Part shown: positions 58,240 to 64,000 of the stretch, piece by piece
How the letters are laid out: every line of letters starts with the position of its first letter
Position numbering within the stretch: the first letter of the stretch is position 1
Origin: Acestrorhynchus altus
Taxonomy: Eukaryota; Chordata; Actinopteri; Characiformes; Acestrorhynchidae
Direction: 5' to 3'
Assembly: GCA_034509495.1 (NCBI GenBank)
Contig: CM067512.1
Span: 1,999,597-2,063,596, forward strand
DNA length: 64,000 nucleotides
Translations under genes and position numbers: made by a program
The notes under the pieces: model-generated
What the model was told of the DNA's origin: nothing
The model's database searches: none
Seen by the model: the letters and a program-made list of their open reading frames with translations, nothing else

Positions 58240-59215
58240 GGGAACGGGGGTCCTCGTGAGTCAGCTAGGCTCGGCCGAGGCTGGTGAGGGCAAAAAGAGA
58301 GAACGGAGCGAGCGACTGTATTAGCTAGTCATTATGGCTGCTCTCAGCAGGGGGTCTGAACTGAACGGCGCTTTAATGTTTCCTGACCTGGAGCTTGAAT
58401 GTGAAAACTACAGCCCCCTCAAAAGCACCAGGAGCATGCTTACTTCCTCGCTTTGCAGTCTCAACATCTGTGTAGACAAGGAATCGTGGAAACTGAAGGA
58501 GCACCTGCCAGAAGACTCTTGGTTTTGAAGCCAGAGGTTGCACGTTTTCTACCCTTGTTGAGAACCTTGGAGATGTTTAAGCCACATTTGGAGCGAAAGA
58601 GCTTCAGTGTGTGCTTTTAACTCTGGAAAGACAGCTGTCTACAGCATAGTAATTAAATAGCATTACCTTGGTAACCACCTGGAACACCATAGTAATTAAA
58701 TAGCATTACTTTGGTAACCACCTGGAACACCATAGTAATTGCTTAATAACTCCTTGAACCCCCCTGGGAAGTGGGAATTAAACAGGGAAGTTGCTCTTTT
58801 CCCCAGGAAACACCTTTCTCCCATATAAGCTGAGTCTTTCACTGCTGCAGTCTCGGTTTATCGATACACTGGGTGTATTTTAAGGTGCAGGACAAATCAG
58901 GGAAGAATTATCCTCTTCTGATGAAAGGCCACACAGAGAGAACAGCGCCATGTTCGGGGGTCTTGCTGATTTTCTCGTTTTAGCGTTTTAGAGTTGGAGT
59001 GCTGGGGGGCTGCATGGCGAGTGCACTGAGAGCCATTTAGAGTGCTAAAGAAAGTGCAACTGCCATCTGAATGCAATCTTCACTCTATTAAATCAACTCC
59101 CTGCTGCTCAGGTCCTCAGCGCTGCTCGGCCTCGGCCCTCCACTCGGCTCAGCCCCGACATCAACATAATTATTCCCTTAATTACAAACTTCTGCCTCCG
59201 ACTGAGAGCCTGTCC
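58240..59215. other. Non-repetitive block (possible conserved non-coding DNA)
   Basis: Complex sequence without transposon marks except a duplicated segment of about 46 bp at 58647-58742 (CATAGTAATTAAATAGCATT). The right end contains ATAATTATTCCCTTAATTAC, homeodomain-type cores. No protein is recognised. Confidence 0.3.
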
Positions 59216-59220
59216 TGAAT

Positions 59221-59224
<4 letters not shown>

Positions 59225-59260
<36 letters not shown>

Positions 59261-59363
59261 GCATGCACACACACACAGGCATCACTCTTCCACAGGTAGC
59301 TGAAGTATTGGCAGCTTGTTTTGTGCTTTGAGACCCAGATCTATATTTCATGTTCTCTCTCTC

Positions 59364-59421
<58 letters not shown>

Positions 59422-59442
59422 GCGCTCTCTCGCTTATCTTTA

Positions 59443-59477
<35 letters not shown>

Positions 59478-59480
59478 AGA
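59225..59480. repeat. CA, CT and TG microsatellites
   Basis: CA 59225-59258 and 59266-59278, CT 59352-59412, TG 59445-59474. 59480-60000 shows no gene. Confidence 0.9.
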
Positions 59481-59997
59481 TAAAGGAATGGTCAATATAA
59501 TATGTGTAGTAATTCCTGCACGGTGGGCAGTGGGTGTGTGGAATGCTGAGAGGTAAGGCTGGACCTGGTCTCTGAGCTGGACGGTGGAGGAGCTGCAGGC
59601 TGAGCTGGGAGCCTCCAGCTGTGTGTTCAGAGCTGGATTGGCTGATCAGCAGCTTTATTAACTATTGATCAGACTGTGTTTAGAGGAGGATTACATGATG
59701 AGAGTAAAGCTGAGGACGAGTCAGACGCTCTCTAATTAAACACATCAGTGCGGTTGATCAGGACTGACAATCAATAAACTTTCCAATAAAGTGGCCAGTT
59801 ATGAAGCACAAGGTGGGTGTTTCTAATAAAATGGCCAATGAGTGAAAGTGTGGAACCTTTTAGAACATATCCATACTCGTGTAAAAGTTCTTTAGGGACG
59901 TTCTTCAGTCTCACGGCTATACAAACATGGTTCCCTGAAGAACCAGGCCTTTCTCTGCAAAAGACCATTTTGGCACATTCATTTTTCAGAGTGCAGT

Positions 59998-60000
<3 letters not shown>

Positions 60001-60058
<58 letters not shown>
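60001..60058. repeat. (CA)n microsatellite
   Basis: About 28 CA units. Confidence 0.95.
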
Positions 60059-60062
<4 letters not shown>

Positions 60063-60137
60063 GTGGGAGTGTCTAAAATTGACTTAAAAACTAATTTTTA
60101 GAAGTCCGTAATAACTGACTCACTCAGTTCTTTCTTT

Positions 60138-60138
<1 letters not shown>

Positions 60139-60225
<87 letters not shown>
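60139..60225. repeat. Composite (CT)n(CA)n microsatellite
   Basis: CT 60139-60176 passes directly into CA 60177-60225. Confidence 0.95.
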
Positions 60226-60228
<3 letters not shown>

Positions 60229-60289
60229 TGCAGACACACGCACACACATGCTCAGTCCAGACAGGCCGGCTATAATCAATCCTTTTGGA

Positions 60290-60475
60290 GAGAATCACAG
60301 CACGCAGCTGCTCGGCGGCGGCCCGAATAAATGCAGCATTAGGGACACGAGTGTCATTGGCTTGATGAATCACCGGGGGCCTAACGATTATGGAGATCGT
60401 CATTGACCGGTCATCTGTCTCCATGGCTCTCAGACTCCAGCTCGTAGAGCGTAACTCAGCCACAACTATTCTGAG
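60290..60475. other. Short complex block (possible conserved element)
   Basis: GGCTTGATGAATCACCGGGG and CTAACGATTATGGAGATCGT sit in an otherwise repeat-rich area. High complexity and CpG content, no protein match. Speculative. Confidence 0.25.
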
Positions 60476-60589
60476 CTTTTATCAGAGAGAAACCACTCAA
60501 ACAGAGCTTCATACAACAACCTGTCAGCTACACTGCTGCACAGTCCTCAGTGCAGACTGAATTCATACTGCATTTAAAACGAAATAATA

Positions 60590-60895
60590 ATTCATTACAT
60601 TTACCAAGTAATTTACACTCAGTACTAAGTACATGCAGAATAGTTCATTGTAGTAACTGAGTCATGAATAGCTGTAACTGAATAATTGATAGTGGATACT
60701 AAATACATCAGTATTTACTGAGTAACTCATTGCAATTATAATAATCCATAGTAAATACTGAGTAATTACAGTTGATACTGAGTAATTCACAGTTGATACT
60801 GAGTAATTACAGTTGATACTGAGTAATTCACAGTTGATACTGAGTAATTACAGTTGATACTGAGTAATTACAGTGGATACTGAGTAATGTTCTTC
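60590..60895. repeat. Tandem array, GATACTGAGTAATTACAGTT-like units
   Basis: Clean 20-23 bp units at 60765-60890 (GATACTGAGTAATTCACAGT), with a diverged 5' part back to about 60590. DNA at 60895-61200 is AT-rich without a gene. Confidence 0.9.
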
Positions 60896-61204
60896 TCTGT
60901 TGCTTGTTGGTCGACTTCATGTTTCTAATTTCACTAATTTAATCATTAATTGTACGTTAACTGTTAACCACTGTTTACTCAATCCTGTCTCTGCACGGCG
61001 AGTCAGATCCTCAGAGCAACGAGGCAAGATTACGATAAAGCACTGGATTTTACTGGTTACTACTTTACTGTCAGTGAGAGAAAAGTAATAGTTAAAATAG
61101 TACTTCACTACTAACAGCAGTACAGTCACAAAAACATAGTAATACAATAATAATAGTGATAGAAAAGTCGTAATAATAAAAGAGTAATATTGTAGTAAAA
61201 AAGA

Positions 61205-62035
61205 CGGACTGAGGGTCTACTATAACAGACAGGGACTACTATAACGGACTGAGGGTCTTCTATAACGGACTGAGGGTCCACTATAACGGACTGAGGGTCT
61301 ACTATAACAGACAGGGTCTACTATAATGGACTGAGGGTCTACTATAACATACAGGGTCTACTATAATGGACTGAGGGTCTACTATAATGGACTGAGGGTC
61401 TACTATAACAGACAGAGTCTATTATAATGGACTGAGGGTCTTCTATAACGGACAGGGTCTACTATAACGGACAGGGATCTACTATAATGGACTGAGGGTC
61501 TTCTATAACGGACTGAGGGTCCACTATAATGGACTAAGTGTCTTCTATAACGGACTGAGGGTCCACTATAATGGACTAAGGGTCTTCTATAATGGACTGA
61601 GGGTCTTCTATTACGGACTGAGGGTCCACTATAACTGACTGAGGGTCTACTATAATTGACTGAGGGTCTAATATAACGGACTGAGGGTCTACTATAATGG
61701 ACTAAGGGTCTTCTATAACGGACTGAGGGTCTACTATAACAGACTGAGGGTCTACTATAACAGACTGAGGGTCTACTATAACTGACTGAGGGTCTACTAT
61801 AATTGACTGAGGGTCTACTATAACGGACTGAGGGTCTACTATAATGGACTAAGGGTCTTCTATAATGGACTGAGGGTCTACTATAATGGACTGAGGGTCT
61901 ACTATAACGGACTGAGGGTCCACTATAATGGACTAAGGGTCTTCTATAATGGACTGAGGGTCTTCTATAACGGACTGAGGGTCTACTATAACAGACTGAG
62001 GGTCTTCTATAACGGACTGAGGGTCTACTATAAAA
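61205..62035. repeat. 21-bp minisatellite (about 39 copies)
   Basis: Unit GGACTGAGGGTCTACTATAA plus C. Variants alternate TCTAC/TCTTC/TCCAC and AACGG/AATGG/AACAG, forming higher-order patterns. No spacers are present, so this is not a CRISPR. Confidence 0.97.
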
Positions 62036-62349
62036 TAAACCATATAAATCTTTAATTTCTTTTTATTTTTATGCTTTGCAAAAACATTTATATATGAACC
62101 TAAATCAATGTTGTTTGATCACTACTTTTACACAGTGCACAAACGCAAACTAATTTCTGCTAGAAATGTTTAATTTCTCATCTGATATAAATTGTCTTCA
62201 TATTAATCATAAATAATGTGGAAATGTTGATCATGTGAGTGATTCTGGTGGCACTTTTGTTTTTCTACACTAGAGGGCGCAGCTGACACTGTAAGCTGAA
62301 TGGTAAGTGGACTGCTGAACTGAGGCAGATATCAAGGCACTCTTTTGAG

Positions 62350-62650
62350 GGTATATATTGCACTATATGGACAGAAGTATTGGGACACACCTCTCACCCT
62401 TTTATCCCTGAATTCAGGGGTTTTATTCAGTCTCATTATCACATTTGTACAAAATCCAGCCCCTATCCCTTCAGTTTACACACACAGCAATGTGACGTTC
62501 TACCTGAGAGAGAACCATAACCCAGTCCTGGAGCCCCACAGTGGCGCTCAGAGCGTGTTTTATTGTTGTTTTATGAGGAATATGAGGCCATCTGCAGTGA
62601 ACACGCTGCTCAGCTACAACCACTGCAGCACTGCAACACCTGTGTAATAT
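62350..62650 (+). mobile_element. MITE left end (6321-6642 family)
   Basis: CACTATATGGACAGAAGTAT then TGGGACAC at 62361-62388 is a family terminus. The right end is not found, so the extent is uncertain. Confidence 0.6.
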
Positions 62651-62754
62651 CTATACTACATTCATATTTCTAATGTGATACATTGTGATGATTGTACTGG
62701 GATACACATTTAAATGTGTGTATTGTGTATCACATTTCAGTTCGAACTGTAACA

Positions 62755-63075
62755 CCATTACACAATACAAAACATATTTGTATTTTGATACTCATCACAT
62801 TGCAATATTTGTATTGTGATAATCACACTGCAATATTTGTATTATGATACTCATCACATTGCAATATTTGTATTATGATACTCATCACATTGCAATGTTT
62901 GTATTATGATACTCATCACATTGCAATGTTTGTATTATGATACTCATCACATTGCAATTATTGTATTATGATACTCATCACATTGCAATATTTGTATTGT
63001 GATAATCACATTACAATATTTGAACTGAAACATTATCACAATACTTGCAATACTTATCACATTATACTGTTTGTA
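62755..63075. repeat. 31-bp tandem array (about 8-10 copies)
   Basis: Unit GTATTATGATACTCATCACA followed by TTGCAATATTT. The first and last copies are diverged and lead into degenerate relatives at about 62660-62760. Confidence 0.95.
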
Positions 63076-63364
63076 CAGTGACGTGTGTCATGTCCTGATG
63101 CTTGTATGATCATAGTGGTTTTGTGATTTATTGTGATTATTGTGCTCTTGATGCTCATATCGTGATACACATCTCACTGTGCAGAAGAGAAGAGTTCCAG
63201 TGTGTGAGGGAAGTGCTTGTTCACGCCCTTCAGGTGGAGTGTGGGACAGACTGCTGATCAAACCCTCTTTCAGGCAGATAATAGAGCTCCGGGTTTGATA
63301 TGCTGCTGGACAGCAGGGGGCTGGGAAAGAAGCGGCTGGTCAGGGGAACAGCCTGCCGGGAGAG

Positions 63365-63545
63365 AGATAAAACCCAATCACAGCATGGGGTCCAGCAGAG
63401 AGGGGGGAGGGAGGAGGGATGATGGCAGAGGAGAGGAAAAAAGAGGAGGACGGAGGAGGAAAAGGGGGCGGGAGCTTACATCTCTCTGATGGGTTACCAA
63501 CTACTGGTTCTGCTCTCACTGGACATGACACTTCACTCAAAGAGC

Positions 63546-63594
<49 letters not shown>

Positions 63595-63602
63595 TGTGTG
63601 TG
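63365..63602. repeat. Purine-rich stretch with (GA)n
   Basis: G/A-rich from 63395 to 63475, then pure GA at 63547-63592 passing into TG. The short frames crossing it are low complexity. Confidence 0.85.
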
Positions 63603-63604
63603 TG

Positions 63605-64000
63605 AGAGGCATGTTCTGGACGTGGCTCCTGTCTCGCAGCAGGTTAACGGCTTCTGAAGAGTGTTTATGCCTTTTCTAGTCAAACATGTCTGATTACACT
63701 CACTCTTGACCAACCATGACCACACCCGAGTGAGGTCAGGTGAGGTTGATCACAGAAAACATAAACATCGTCATCAGGTTGCACCAGCACTGCTGGTGCA
63801 AAAACATATATATATATATATATATATATGATCAGAGGTCAACAGAGACTGGTCAGCCTGGGTGGAGCTGATAGAAAGTCTGGTAACTCCAGTAAACCCC
63901 TACTGCACAGCTGTGCAACTCTTGACCTTAGTCCCCCTCCAGGGGGACCCCCTACCCCTTCTTCCAGTTTTGGCACTGCTAACAACCAAACCGATCTACA
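63605..64000. other. Right edge, no gene recognised
   Basis: Contains a TA tract at 63808-63829 and otherwise unclassified sequence. Confidence 0.5.

Noticed and set aside
61205..62035. CRISPR-like regular repeats
   Set aside because: Units are directly adjacent with no unique spacers, and the DNA is vertebrate.

Overview
The window is vertebrate nuclear DNA from a teleost fish. Spliced genes with GT-AG introns, very dense CA/TG, GA and TA microsatellites, decayed Tc1-type transposons and small inverted-repeat transposons all point that way. The repeat style suggests an otophysan (characin, catfish or knifefish lineage), but that is an impression, not a proof.

Four protein-coding genes can be rebuilt exon by exon, and all four appear complete and open. 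From left to right they are SPATA4 (minus, 7185-10513, 5 coding exons, 276 aa), ASB5 (minus, 12647-21473, 7 coding exons, 337 aa, plus a candidate alternative first exon at 18676-18745), NEIL3 (plus, 22411-30015, 10 coding exons, 540 aa) and AGA (minus, 30325-37934, 9 coding exons, 338 aa). Reading frames close across every proposed splice junction. As I recall it, the human 4q34 block reads SPATA4-ASB5-SPCS3-VEGFC-NEIL3-AGA; here SPCS3 and VEGFC are missing between ASB5 and NEIL3. ASB5 and NEIL3 are head to head with about 0.94 kb between start codons. NEIL3 and AGA are tail to tail with their poly(A) signals about 35 bp apart.

The four genes do not form one pathway. SPATA4 is a testis-associated calponin-homology-like protein, ASB5 an ankyrin/SOCS-box ubiquitin-ligase adaptor, NEIL3 a DNA glycosylase for oxidised bases and crosslinks, and AGA the lysosomal hydrolase that splits the Asn-GlcNAc linkage of glycoproteins.

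The left flank (1-7184) holds only repeats: Tc1 remnants, two families of short inverted-repeat elements, microsatellites and a 58-bp tandem array. The right flank (about 38.1-64 kb) has no recognisable gene. It is a repeat-rich desert with several tandem arrays (15, 20, 21 and 31 bp units), Tc1 and LINE remnants, and four complex non-repetitive blocks (40.5-41.3, 42.2-43.0, 58.2-59.2, 60.3-60.5 kb) that could be regulatory elements.

The most unusual points are a SPATA4 C-terminus encoded by a CA microsatellite (a His-Thr tail of about 37 residues), a GC-AG intron in NEIL3, a strongly altered SOCS box and a possible membrane-free isoform of ASB5, a microsatellite serving as an ASB5 splice-acceptor tract, and a multi-copy fold-back element with arms of about 215 bp. 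No CRISPR, prokaryotic or viral system is present.
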